DNA of 7,589 bases from an uncultured Mucilaginibacter sp. (GCF_946481715.1 NZ_CAMLOV010000227.1:1-7589); one strand, 5' to 3'. Counted from the first letter of the stretch, positions 1 through 5,798 are shown. Program-made: numbers and translations. The notes: generated from the sequence alone by a model not told the origin.

Positions 1-2095
1 TAACCAGTTTATCTCTCGACTGGTTGTTTTCCTGCAATAATTTAGCGGCTAACACCCTTGCTGATTCCAGCACGGTTGGGTCATTCAGCATCACCAATGC
101 CTGTAGTGGCGTATTGGTGCGCAGGCGTTTCACCTCGCACTGGTCGCGGTTGCTGGCATCGAATATTGCCAATGACGCCGGCGGCACGGTGCGCTTGATG
201 AGGGTGTACATACCACGGCGGTACAAATCGGGGCCGTGTACCTGTTTGTAGGTAGCCAGTTGCCCCCTGCCCGATGTCGCGTTTTCCCAAAGGCCGGGCG
301 GCTGGTATGGGTTTACGCTTGGCCCGCCAATTTTAGGGTTCAACAAACCGCTGCTGGCCAAAACCAAATCGCGTACAAATTCCGCAGGCAGCCTGTTGCG
401 CGGGCCTCGTGCGAGGTAAATATTATCAGGGTCGTTTTTTAGTTTCTCCGGGCTAACCGCTGCAGATTGCCGGTACGTTGCCGACATTACCACCTGTTTC
501 ACCAGCCGTTTCATATCCCAACCATGGTTCATAAAATCTACAGCAAGCCAGTCCAGCAATTCGGGGTGCGAGGGTAGGTCGCCCTGCATGCCAAAATCAC
601 CGGAACTTTTTAAGATACCCTTGCCAAAAAATTCCTGCCAAACCTGGTTCACAAAAACCCTTGCAGTAAGCGGGTTCTGTTTGTTAAAAAGCCACTCGGA
701 TAGCCCAAGCCTGTTTTTTGGGTAATTTGCCGTAAAGGGCAATATCGCTTTGGGTGTACCGGCGGTAACCTCATCGCCATGGGCGTCGTAATTGCCACGG
801 TTAAGCACGAAGGTTTTGCGCACGTACTCGCTATCGGCCATAATGGATACAATGAGCTTATCCGTATCCTGCTTGTTGATGAATTTCAATATGCCTTTCG
901 CGTCCTCATTGCTGATCTGCATCATGGGGCGCTTGGCGTAAGTTTCGGCACCGCCCACGGTAGACTGCAGCCCCACTTCTTTCACGCTATTAAAAAACGC
1001 GAACACCTGGTAATACTCTTTTTGAGAAAAGGGGTCGTACTTGTGGTCGTGGCAATGGGCACATTCCAGCGTAACGCCAAGCAGTGCCTTGCCGAAGGTG
1101 TTGGTGCGGTCGGTTACATAGCTTACGCGGTACTCCTCATCAATTACACCGCCCTCTTCGGTAATTTTATGGTTGCGGTTAAAAGCGGTTGCCAGTATTT
1201 GCTCTTTGGTGGCGTTTGGTATCTGGTCTCCGGCAAGCTGCCAGGTAATAAATTTATCATAAGGCAGGTTCTCGTTAAAGGCGTGTATCACCCAATCCCG
1301 CCATGGCCATTGGGTACGGTAATTATCATCCTGGTACCCGTGCGAATCGGCATAACGCGATACATCCAACCAGTGCAATGCCATTTTTTCGCCGTATTGC
1401 GGATTAGCCATCAACTGGTCAACAACTTTCTGGTAAGCATCCGGGCTCTTATCCGCCAAAAAGCTATCCATCATTTTGAGGGTTGGCGGTAGCCCGATAA
1501 GATCGAGGGAAAGCCTTTTCAGCAAGCGTTCTTTATCGGCTTCGGCATTTGGCTCAAAGCCTTTCTGCTCCATTTTCTGCAGCACAAAGTTGTCTATCGG
1601 GTTTTTAACCCAAGCGGTGTTTTTTACCTGGGGCACAGGATGCGTGCGCGGGGCAACAAAAGCCCAGTGTTTCTCGTATTTGGCACCCTGTTTTATCCAT
1701 TTTTTCACAAGCTCCACTTCATAATCCGAAAGCTTTTTTAGGTTAGATGATGCCGGCGGCATTTGCTCGGCGGTATCTTTTGTAGAGATACGGCGGTAAA
1801 CTTCCGACAGCGATGGATCGCCCGGAACGAGCGCGTGGGCGGTTGGGTTATCTTTTAATGCGGCGTAAGCAATCTCGGGGACATCCAGCCGCAAGTCGGC
1901 TTCGCGGTGCCCGGCATCGGGGCCATGGCATTTAAAGCATTTATCAGAAAGAATGGGGCGGATATTAAAATTGTAGCTTACGGTATCGGGCACCTGCTCT
2001 TCACCTGCCTGTTGCCCTGCCGAATTGCAGGCATGCAAGGCATATAAAATGCAGCCCGCCATCAACAGAAAAATGATGTACAATTTCCGGAACAT
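1..2095 (-). CDS. PSCyt1-DUF1549-DUF1553 family secreted protein, 3' end outside window
   Basis: The frame is open from an ATG at 2093-2095 to the left edge: 698 codons and no stop, so the C-terminus is missing. Residues 1-23 form a basic, hydrophobic signal ending in LHAC, a plausible but imperfect lipobox (Cys23), so this is probably an exported lipoprotein. Residues 45-140 look like a planctomycete-type cytochrome c domain (PSCyt1), with CFKCH at 53-57 and a candidate Met ligand in MPP at 112-114. Residues about 165-370 match DUF1549, including the hallmark ECAHCHDHKYDPF at 344-356, a second CxxCH. DUF1553 starts near 460 (NRLGLSEWLF; NPLTARVFVNQVWQ) and runs to the edge with RRGMYTLIKRTVPP and NTPLQALVMLNDP. 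There is no long insert between the two DUFs, unlike larger family members that carry a LamG-like domain. The reaction is not known to me. The family is often paired with a DUF1501 gene, which would lie beyond the left edge if present. Confidence 0.93.
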   Translation of the reverse strand, partial: MFRKLYIIFLLMAGCILYALHACNSAGQQAGEEQVPDTVSYNFNIRPILSDKCFKCHGPDAGHREADLRLDVPEIAYAALKDNPTAHALVPGDPSLSEVYRRISTKDTAEQMPPASSNLKKLSDYEVELVKKWIKQGAKYEKHWAFVAPRTHPVPQVKNTAWVKNPIDNFVLQKMEQKGFEPNAEADKERLLKRLSLDLIGLPPTLKMMDSFLADKSPDAYQKVVDQLMANPQYGEKMALHWLDVSRYADSHGYQDDNYRTQWPWRDWVIHAFNENLPYDKFITWQLAGDQIPNATKEQILATAFNRNHKITEEGGVIDEEYRVSYVTDRTNTFGKALLGVTLECAHCHDHKYDPFSQKEYYQVFAFFNSVKEVGLQSTVGGAETYAKRPMMQISNEDAKGILKFINKQDTDKLIVSIMADSEYVRKTFVLNRGNYDAHGDEVTAGTPKAILPFTANYPKNRLGLSEWLFNKQNPLTARVFVNQVWQEFFGKGILKSSGDFGMQGDLPSHPELLDWLAVDFMNHGWDMKRLVKQVVMSATYRQSAAVSPEKLKNDPDNIYLARGPRNRLPAEFVRDLVLASSGLLNPKIGGPSVNPYQPPGLWENATSGRGQLATYKQVHGPDLYRRGMYTLIKRTVPPASLAIFDASNRDQCEVKRLRTNTPLQALVMLNDPTVLESARVLAAKLLQENNQSRDKLV

Positions 2096-2130
2096 GAGCT
2101 TATAATTTGGTTTACGATCAGCGCGTTTAT

Positions 2131-2138
2131 CAAATGTA
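2131..2138 (-). promoter_or_regulatory. Candidate -7 box for the DUF1553 gene
   Basis: Read on the minus strand this is TACATTTG, an exact match to the Bacteroidota -7 consensus TA-N2-TTTG. It lies 35 bp upstream of the start codon, leaving a leader of about 30 nt. No clear TTG is seen about 20 bp further upstream for the -33 element, so the assignment rests on one box and its position. Confidence 0.4.
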
Positions 2139-2183
2139 GTTAAACCAAAACATTTTTAAGCTTTAAAATTTAATCATTCCGAA

Positions 2184-2205
2184 AACGTAATTAAAGTGTT
2201 ACGTT
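2184..2205. promoter_or_regulatory. Inverted repeat AACGTAA-N8-TTACGTT, candidate operator
   Basis: Two perfect 7-bp arms (2184-2190 and 2199-2205) are separated by 8 bp. The centre-to-centre spacing of 15 bp fits a dimeric regulator rather than a hairpin. It lies about 46 bp upstream of the candidate -7 box of the DUF1553 gene, where an activator would sit. No T-run follows it, so it is not an obvious terminator. The regulator is unknown. Confidence 0.35.
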
Positions 2206-2248
2206 GGTGATTATGAAGAGCAAGGCAATTTAGGCATTTTACCTTCTC

Positions 2249-2262
2249 CGGGTGCACACCCG
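2249..2262. repeat. Hairpin 1, CGGGT-GCAC-ACCCG
   Basis: The stem is 5 bp with a 4-nt loop, or 6 bp with a 2-nt loop. It is the first of the array and is followed by an AAGGGG purine run, not a T-tract, so it is not a standard terminator. Confidence 0.5.
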
Positions 2263-2281
2263 TAAACTAAGGGGCAAACCA

Positions 2282-2294
2282 GACGCGTGGCGTC
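2282..2294. repeat. Hairpin 2, GACGC-GTG-GCGTC (5-3-5 type)
   Basis: Perfect 5-bp stem with a 3-nt loop. It has the same architecture and the same GA...TC ends as the hairpins at 2352-2364 and 2458-2470, with different inner base pairs. Confidence 0.5.
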
Positions 2295-2308
2295 GATCGA
2301 TTTTGTAG

Positions 2309-2328
2309 CAACGGATTTCAATCCGTTG
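2309..2328. repeat. Hairpin 3, CAACGGAT-TTCA-ATCCGTTG
   Basis: Perfect 8-bp stem with a 4-nt loop, directly preceded by TTGTAG (2303-2308) and followed by TTGTA. Its flank is the reverse complement of the CTACAA that follows hairpins 5 and 6, so it faces the opposite way. Confidence 0.65.
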
Positions 2329-2348
2329 TTGTAAGATAACAGCTACAT

Positions 2349-2368
2349 GGAGAACCGTCGGTTCGTCC
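2349..2368. repeat. Hairpin 4, GGA-GAACC-GTC-GGTTC-G-TCC
   Basis: The core is a perfect 5-3-5 hairpin at 2352-2364. It extends by three outer pairs if one unpaired G (2365) is bulged, which looks like the loss of one C from a perfect longer palindrome. CTACA (2343-2347) lies just upstream. Confidence 0.55.
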
Positions 2369-2378
2369 GATATTAATC

Positions 2379-2395
2379 GCACGTATAGGTCGTGC
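2379..2395. repeat. Hairpin 5, GCACG-N7-CGTGC
   Basis: 5-bp stem with a 7-nt loop, followed at once by the common flank CTACAAC (2396-2402). The stem is weak on its own; the shared flank supports membership of the array. Confidence 0.45.
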
Positions 2396-2423
2396 CTACA
2401 ACACTCATCAACAATCGGGGCAA

Positions 2424-2443
2424 CGGCGGGTTAAAACCCGCCG
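2424..2443. repeat. Hairpin 6, CGGCGGGTT-AA-AACCCGCCG
   Basis: Perfect 9-bp GC-rich arms around AA, the strongest hairpin of the array, followed by CTACAAC (2444-2450). I recall this GGCGGGTT/AACCCGCC stem as a common dispersed element in Bacteroidota intergenic DNA. Confidence 0.7.
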
Positions 2444-2457
2444 CTACAACATTTGTC

Positions 2458-2470
2458 GAGCCGATGGCTC
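2458..2470. repeat. Hairpin 7, GAGCC-GAT-GGCTC (5-3-5 type)
   Basis: Perfect 5-bp stem with a 3-nt loop, followed by TTT and then an A-run on the plus strand. The short T-run gives it slight terminator character for plus-strand transcripts, but no plus-strand gene ends here. Confidence 0.5.
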
Positions 2471-2568
2471 TTTAAAAAATTAAAAGCCCTTTAATTGACG
2501 GTTATCTCTTTATGCAAAGGACCTTATTAAACAAGAGGGGCGAAATAAAATATTCCGGACATGCTGCG

Positions 2569-3030
2569 CTAATCCACCGCCACGTAAACCTTCGATTGGA
2601 TATCCTCAAAATTTTTGCCGGCCACATCGTACACATCAAAATCGGCGGTGTAGAGCCGCCCCTCGGCGGTGGCCCAGATGTGCTGCCAGGTAGCTGCAAT
2701 ATTTGCCGGGAATTTTCCTTCGGGCGTGTAAACCTGGTAGGTGCTTGCCGGGATGGCTTTGCCGGTAAAACCCTCGGGCAGGTATTCGATAGAACTCACT
2801 TTGCAACCGAGGATGGCGGTGTAATAATCCGTATGATCGCCTTCATAATCGGTGTACACGCAATACAGTTCGCTGCCCTCTTTATCCTCTAAATTTTCGG
2901 CCAGGTTTTCCTGCGTAAATTTTTGCCAAAGGCCACCAATATCTTTATCGGCATGCCCATCTTTATTAATAGTACGTACGGCGATGCCCGCAACAAAAAA
3001 CATGGGTAATTCTACTGTTTTATAGTCCAT
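2569..3030 (-). CDS. GyrI-like effector-binding domain protein (AraC/Rob C-terminal fold)
   Basis: This is a stand-alone 153-residue protein with no DNA-binding or membrane segment. It matches the GyrI-like / integron-associated effector-binding family, which binds small hydrophobic or amphipathic molecules and, in some members, DNA gyrase. Visible family features are the N-terminal strand VELPMFFVAGIAVRT (6-20), GLWQKF (33-38), the central VYTDYEGDHTDYYTAILG (58-75), and the C-terminal block IPASTYQVY...FPANIAATWQHIW (93-119), followed by YTADFDVYD (127-135). The acidic residue usually seen as Glu in the DFExY-type motif is Asp132 here. It ends with TAG at 2569-2571 and starts at the only Met near the domain start. 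The gap of 390 bp to the next gene upstream argues for its own promoter, though no consensus box is clear on the minus strand. It may sense a ligand for the nearby WYL regulator, which is inference. Confidence 0.85.
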   Translation of the reverse strand: MDYKTVELPMFFVAGIAVRTINKDGHADKDIGGLWQKFTQENLAENLEDKEGSELYCVYTDYEGDHTDYYTAILGCKVSSIEYLPEGFTGKAIPASTYQVYTPEGKFPANIAATWQHIWATAEGRLYTADFDVYDVAGKNFEDIQSKVYVAVD

Positions 3031-3420
3031 TTTGCTATATCACTATTTGTTATATCGGTTTATATTTATATTGATAAACAGATTATTATATAATTTATTT
3101 AAATAGGTTATTTAAATACTTGGGCGTATTCGTGATTTTCTGAGAAATAGTTGCTAATGCAGTATCACCTTTTGTTATAACGTTTCACAATTCATTAATA
3201 AACAGTTAATTATGCGTTTTATTTAAATACTGCACGCTGCGCTGCTTAAAAATAATTTTGCGTAAGGTTTAGCACTAATTGGTTATGAGAAAAGGGCGAA
3301 AACCGGTACCCGCCGCACCCCTGCTATATTAAAAAAACTTAAATACAGCGCTTAAATATAGCCTATTTTTCTACCAAAAAAGGTGTGCGGGAAATAATAA
3401 TTATGGCTCTGCCCTACCCC
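3031..3420. other. AT-rich gene-free spacer
   Basis: 390 bp lie between the AHSA1 stop and the GyrI-like start, with no credible gene on either strand. It holds five copies of TTAAATA: 3099-3105 and 3112-3118 (13 bp apart), 3223-3229 alone, and 3339-3345 and 3352-3358 (again 13 bp apart). Longer shared words are TTATTTAAATA at 3095 and 3108, and TTATTTAAATACT at 3108 and 3219. A plus-strand promoter-like box lies at 3253-3260. The only plus-strand reading frame behind it is a 15-codon one at 3285-3332, too short to call. Confidence 0.6.
3253..3260 (+). promoter_or_regulatory. Orphan plus-strand -7 box TAATTTTG
   Basis: Exact match to TA-N2-TTTG followed by CG, the form often seen upstream of Bacteroidota genes. 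Transcription would start near 3267 and run against the flanking minus-strand genes. No TTG is seen at the -33 position. The downstream plus strand has only a 15-codon frame at 3285, so this is either chance in AT-rich DNA or the start of a small RNA antisense to the AHSA1 gene. Confidence 0.25.
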
Positions 3421-3861
3421 TTATGTTAAGGGCTGTTTCTCTTCGAGCATCTTTTTTAAGCCACCATATATCGCCTGCCAGCTTCCTTCCGAGTGCTCTT
3501 TTGCGGCCTGGTCTTTAATATTTTCCTGGGTTATTTCCATGGTGGTTACGCCATCTTTTTCATCAAGTTTGTAGCTCACTATTTGGTAATTTTCGGGCTT
3601 ATCCTCCAGGCTGCTCATGCTGCTCCAGTAGCTGTACTTCACATATTCGCCTGGGGTTATCTCCAATATCGTCCCCTTATCCTGGTAAGTTTTACCTTCC
3701 CATTCGCCGCTCCAAACAATAGGGCTACCCTCCATCCAGGACGATTCCTGGTTGGTGCCAAAAAAATATTGCTTCACCATATCGGGGTCGGTTAGCCCTT
3801 TCCATACTTCTTCTTTCGGTACGTTGAATACCACGGTTACTGTTAAATTAATGCCTTCCAT
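3421..3861 (-). CDS. AHSA1-type SRPBCC domain protein
   Basis: A 146-residue cytosolic protein of the AHSA1 branch (Activator of Hsp90 ATPase homologue 1-like) of the START/SRPBCC superfamily, a helix-grip fold with a deep hydrophobic ligand cavity. The signature segments are all present: VFNVPKEEVWKGLTDP (11-26), VKQYFFGT (29-36), GSPIVWSGEWEGKTYQDKG (45-63), ILEITP (65-70), and the C-terminal helix GSWQAIYGGLKKMLE (126-140). Length is normal for a single-domain member. Bacterial versions have no settled function; the Hsp90 role belongs to the eukaryotic protein. The start is 7 bp downstream of the EVE gene stop in the same orientation, so the two are almost certainly one transcript. The product ends at TAA 3421-3423, next to the AT-rich spacer. 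Confidence 0.92.
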   Translation of the reverse strand: MEGINLTVTVVFNVPKEEVWKGLTDPDMVKQYFFGTNQESSWMEGSPIVWSGEWEGKTYQDKGTILEITPGEYVKYSYWSSMSSLEDKPENYQIVSYKLDEKDGVTTMEITQENIKDQAAKEHSEGSWQAIYGGLKKMLEEKQPLT

Positions 3862-3868
3862 AATTTTG

Positions 3869-4318
3869 TTATTTGTGTATTGGTGTTAGTTTTCCTTTTA
3901 TCATTGCTGCTTTTATCAGCTTAAAATCCTGCTCTCCTATCTCAAAAAAACCGAACCTGAATTTAAACCCCCAGACCTTTTTATTTTCTATAAAATCCAG
4001 GCCGTCTATCAGCGGCGCTATCGGTGTTTCCTCTGCCTCGTAAAATTCCACATTGCGGCGGTATGGCGTAAAATCCTCCCGCATTTTATGCTGATAAATT
4101 TTATCGTCGCTTACTCTACCAATGGCCGTAAATGCCTGTAAGGGCTCTTTGCCCCCGTAGGTATGCTTCGGCGAATAAAACAACACCCAATCGCCCTCCT
4201 CAAGCCGTTTAAGCGGCCCTTCTTTGCCATGGTTGGCCTGCATAAAGCTACCGGCAACACCCCGCACCAGGTGGTCTTTAGAGACAACAACTATCCAGTA
4301 TTGGGTGCCGGCCATCAT
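3869..4318 (-). CDS. EVE domain protein (UPF0310 family)
   Basis: A 149-residue protein that is essentially one EVE domain, a PUA/YTH-like fold that in characterised cases binds modified bases in nucleic acid. Family motifs run in order: YWIVVVSKDHLVRG (7-20), QANHGKEGPLKRLEEGDW (27-44), LFYSP (46-50), EPLQAFTAIGRV (58-69), the FTPYRRNVEF block (83-92), PIAPLIDGLDFI (99-110), and WGFKFRFGFFEI (116-127). The length equals a free-standing UPF0310 member, with no fused nuclease, methylase or McrB part. Two adjacent Met codons (4316-4318 and 4313-4315) could each be the start; the outer one is used here. It leads a two-gene unit with the AHSA1 gene. A weak -7-like TACATTTA lies at 4355-4362 on the minus strand, without a -33 partner. 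The REPIN-like element at 4412-4520 lies upstream. Confidence 0.9.
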   Translation of the reverse strand: MMAGTQYWIVVVSKDHLVRGVAGSFMQANHGKEGPLKRLEEGDWVLFYSPKHTYGGKEPLQAFTAIGRVSDDKIYQHKMREDFTPYRRNVEFYEAEETPIAPLIDGLDFIENKKVWGFKFRFGFFEIGEQDFKLIKAAMIKGKLTPIHK

Positions 4319-4411
4319 TTATAGTAACACGGGTTATAGTGATTCGTTTTATTTTAAATGTATGGCAAAGGAAGTGGGGGTTGGTGACAACAGTATGTCA
4401 GCAATAGAAAC

Positions 4412-4520
4412 GTCTTGCTGAATTTATTTCAGCATCCCACATGCAAGGTTGCCGTAATGCATAACGGTAATGTAAGGTGGCTACCTGCCGAGTGGGGTCG
4501 CGAAACAAGTCCGGGATGAC
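4412..4520. repeat. Degraded REPIN/MITE-like element with 30-bp inverted ends
   Basis: The arm at 4412-4441 and the reverse complement of 4491-4520 agree at 19 of 30 positions, including GTC at the outer end, TTTC in the middle and CCCAC at the inner end. The left arm contains its own hairpin GCTGAA-N5-TTCAGC (4417-4433). Between the arms lies a third imperfect stem, TTGCCGT (4449-4455) against ACGGTAA (4464-4470), with one G-T mismatch. I remember closely similar GTCAT...GAACTTGTTTC... sequences as abundant dispersed repeats in Sphingobacteriaceae. There is no coding content, and it fills half of the spacer between the EVE gene and the WYL gene. Confidence 0.55.
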
Positions 4521-4539
4521 GGGTTTGGATTTTTCGTCC

Positions 4540-5481
4540 TTAATTCCTCGCCACAATCTCACCCGCAATCGCTTTTATCTTATCCTTCACAAATTGCGGG
4601 CTTACGATCTCGGCCCTGTCGCCGTACATCATAAACCAGCGAACGAAGCCTTCTACCGACATGGTGAGGAAGGTCATCTCCACCTGTTGGGGCAGCTGCA
4701 TTTCGGATACAAAGCCGTTGTAGTATTTTTGGTCGGTTATATACCGTGCTATCTCATTATCTACCCGCATTACAATGGTTTCCAGCTTATGCTCATAAGC
4801 GGTTTGCGCAATGTAGGCTTTCAATGTTGGGTGCTTACCTTCAAAAGTAAGCCCCGTTTCGGTAAGCGAGCGGATGCGGTCGGTACGGAAATCGCGGTAA
4901 TCCTGCCGCATGCGGCAATACGCTATCATATGCCAGTAGCTGTCCAGGTAAAATATGCCAACCGGTTCTATATGGCGGTTTGTTTTTTCCTGGCTGTAGC
5001 CGGCCATATAATCTATGCAGAGTACCTTTTTATTGGCAATACCATTAAGGATGGGTTGCAGGTGGTCGTTATTATTAATGCGGCGCTGGGTTTGGCTTTT
5101 CAGCACTTCTATGCTGTTATCCATACTTTCCAGCAGGTCTTTTTCGGAAGTTTTGAGGATGGCCCTCACCTTGTACATGGCCGATTTATGCTGGGCGGCA
5201 GTAGAGGCATCGGTCATTTTCTCTACAAACTTCTCGGCAGTTAAAAAGGCTGTTGCTTCTTCGCGGGTAAACATGATGGGGGGCAGGCGGTAACCTTCTA
5301 CCAGCGAATACCCTACCCCTGCTTCGCCGATAATGGGAATGCCGGCTTCCTCCAACGACCGTACATCGCGGTAAACCGTACGCAGGCTAATGCCAAACCG
5401 CTCGGCAATATCGCTTGCCTTTACCACCCTGCGCGATTGTAGCTGAATAAGGATTGCGGAGATACGGTCGATGCGGTTCAT
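4540..5481 (-). CDS. YafY-family HTH-WYL transcriptional regulator
   Basis: A 313-residue cytosolic regulator with the three-part layout and length usual for the family. Residues 1-60 form a DeoR/HTH_11-type winged helix; the recognition helix is in ISLRTVYRDVRSLEEAG (31-47). Residues about 140-210 are the WYL ligand-sensing domain, with RHIEPVGIFYLDSYWHMIAYC (169-189) and YRDFRTDRI (195-203). The namesake tripeptide is WHM here (183-185), while the conserved Arg-rich DFRxDRI part is kept. Residues about 232-310 form the C-terminal WCX extension. WYL proteins respond to ligands, often nucleic acid or nucleotides, and act as repressors or activators. Family members often control a neighbouring gene; candidates are the EVE-AHSA1 unit downstream, the GyrI-like gene, and the divergent DUF2007 gene 53 bp away. 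No clear operator palindrome is seen in that 53-bp space. Confidence 0.93.
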   Translation of the reverse strand: MNRIDRISAILIQLQSRRVVKASDIAERFGISLRTVYRDVRSLEEAGIPIIGEAGVGYSLVEGYRLPPIMFTREEATAFLTAEKFVEKMTDASTAAQHKSAMYKVRAILKTSEKDLLESMDNSIEVLKSQTQRRINNNDHLQPILNGIANKKVLCIDYMAGYSQEKTNRHIEPVGIFYLDSYWHMIAYCRMRQDYRDFRTDRIRSLTETGLTFEGKHPTLKAYIAQTAYEHKLETIVMRVDNEIARYITDQKYYNGFVSEMQLPQQVEMTFLTMSVEGFVRWFMMYGDRAEIVSPQFVKDKIKAIAGEIVARN

Positions 5482-5505
5482 ACCTCAAAATAAACGAAAT
5501 TAAAC

Positions 5506-5513
5506 TAATTTAG
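5506..5513 (+). promoter_or_regulatory. Candidate -7 box for the DUF2007 gene (TAATTTAG)
   Basis: Seven of eight positions match TA-N2-TTTG (A replaces the third T). It lies 21 bp before the ATG at 5535 and is followed by CC. The box before the asparaginase gene, TATATTAG at 5953-5960, has the same deviation and the same following CC. Confidence 0.35.
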
Positions 5514-5534
5514 CCAAAACCGAGTTTAATAATT

Positions 5535-5777
5535 ATGAGCGAACCTATAAACGATAAGATCATCACCTTTGAAAGTTATTACGACCCAATGCTGGCGCAC
5601 ATTATACGCACCCGGCTGGAGGATGCAGGCATCGACTGCTTTATGGCAGATGAAAACACCATAGGTGCGCAGCCTTTTTACAACCAGGCCATCGGCGGCA
5701 TCAAAATAAAAATATTCGAACGCGATTTGGAGCGTTGCCGGGAAGTACTGTCGGAGGATAATGAATTGGGAGAATAG
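5535..5777 (+). CDS. DUF2007 family small protein (putative signal-transducing)
   Basis: An 80-residue acidic protein without signal or membrane segment. It fits DUF2007, small alpha/beta ferredoxin-like proteins annotated as putative signal-transducing proteins without a proven role. The typical pattern is seen: a first strand with a bulky aromatic-proline step (ITFESYYDPMLAHII, 10-24), a helix and second strand ending LEDAGIDCFMADENT (28-42), a central IGGIKIKIFERDLERCREVL (53-72) that gives a basic strand and the last helix, and an acidic tail. The family usually shows the same pattern of an element ID/IPCF followed by a V-x-I/V-x-V strand. It is transcribed away from the WYL regulator across 53 bp. 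It stands alone on the plus strand; the next gene starts 187 bp on, beyond several inverted repeats. Confidence 0.82.
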   Translation: MSEPINDKIITFESYYDPMLAHIIRTRLEDAGIDCFMADENTIGAQPFYNQAIGGIKIKIFERDLERCREVLSEDNELGE

Positions 5778-5798
5778 CCTGATCATTATCTAATGCCG

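Larger units (their letters stand above)
2249..2470. repeat. Array of seven short palindromes (REP-like cluster)
   Basis: Seven inverted repeats occupy about 220 bp between the DUF1553 gene and the GyrI-like gene: 2249-2262, 2282-2294, 2309-2328, 2349-2368, 2379-2395, 2424-2443 and 2458-2470. The stems differ in sequence, but several carry the same flank: CTACAAC follows the stems at 2379 and 2424, its reverse TTGTAG precedes the stem at 2309, and CTACA precedes the one at 2349. A shared flank with variable stems and mixed orientation is typical of REP or REPIN elements moved by a trans-acting RAYT transposase. No coding frame of note is present. Confidence 0.7.

Noticed and set aside
779..1492. 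Plus-strand open frame of 237 codons
   Set aside because: It lies opposite the DUF1553 gene, whose frame is open throughout and carries clear family motifs. The plus-strand product has no recognisable domain and is an antisense shadow.
2249..2470. CRISPR array or attachment site
   Set aside because: The units are not identical direct repeats with equal spacers, no cas gene is near, and there is no tRNA or integrase. Hairpins with variable stems fit REP-like elements better.
2458..2485. Intrinsic terminator at the hairpin GAGCC-GAT-GGCTC plus TTT
   Set aside because: The T-run is only three long and becomes A-rich, and no plus-strand gene ends there. In the minus direction, where the GyrI-like transcript would end, no T-run follows the hairpin.
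2512..2892. Plus-strand open frame of 126 codons over the GyrI-like gene
   Set aside because: The minus-strand protein has the full effector-binding domain pattern; the plus-strand product is glycine-rich and unrecognisable.
3285..3332. 15-codon plus-strand gene
   Set aside because: Too short to support from one sequence, with no ribosome binding site and no similarity I can recognise. It is kept only as part of a transcript hypothesis.
4477..5244. Plus-strand open frame of 255 codons
   Set aside because: It is antisense to the WYL regulator, which is a full-length recognised protein. The frame crosses the REPIN-like repeat and has no family features.
2569..5481. New anti-phage defence island
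   Set aside because: WYL and EVE domains occur in such loci, but no nuclease, helicase, methyltransferase, protease or toxin is present, and AHSA1/GyrI-like partners fit a small-molecule response better.
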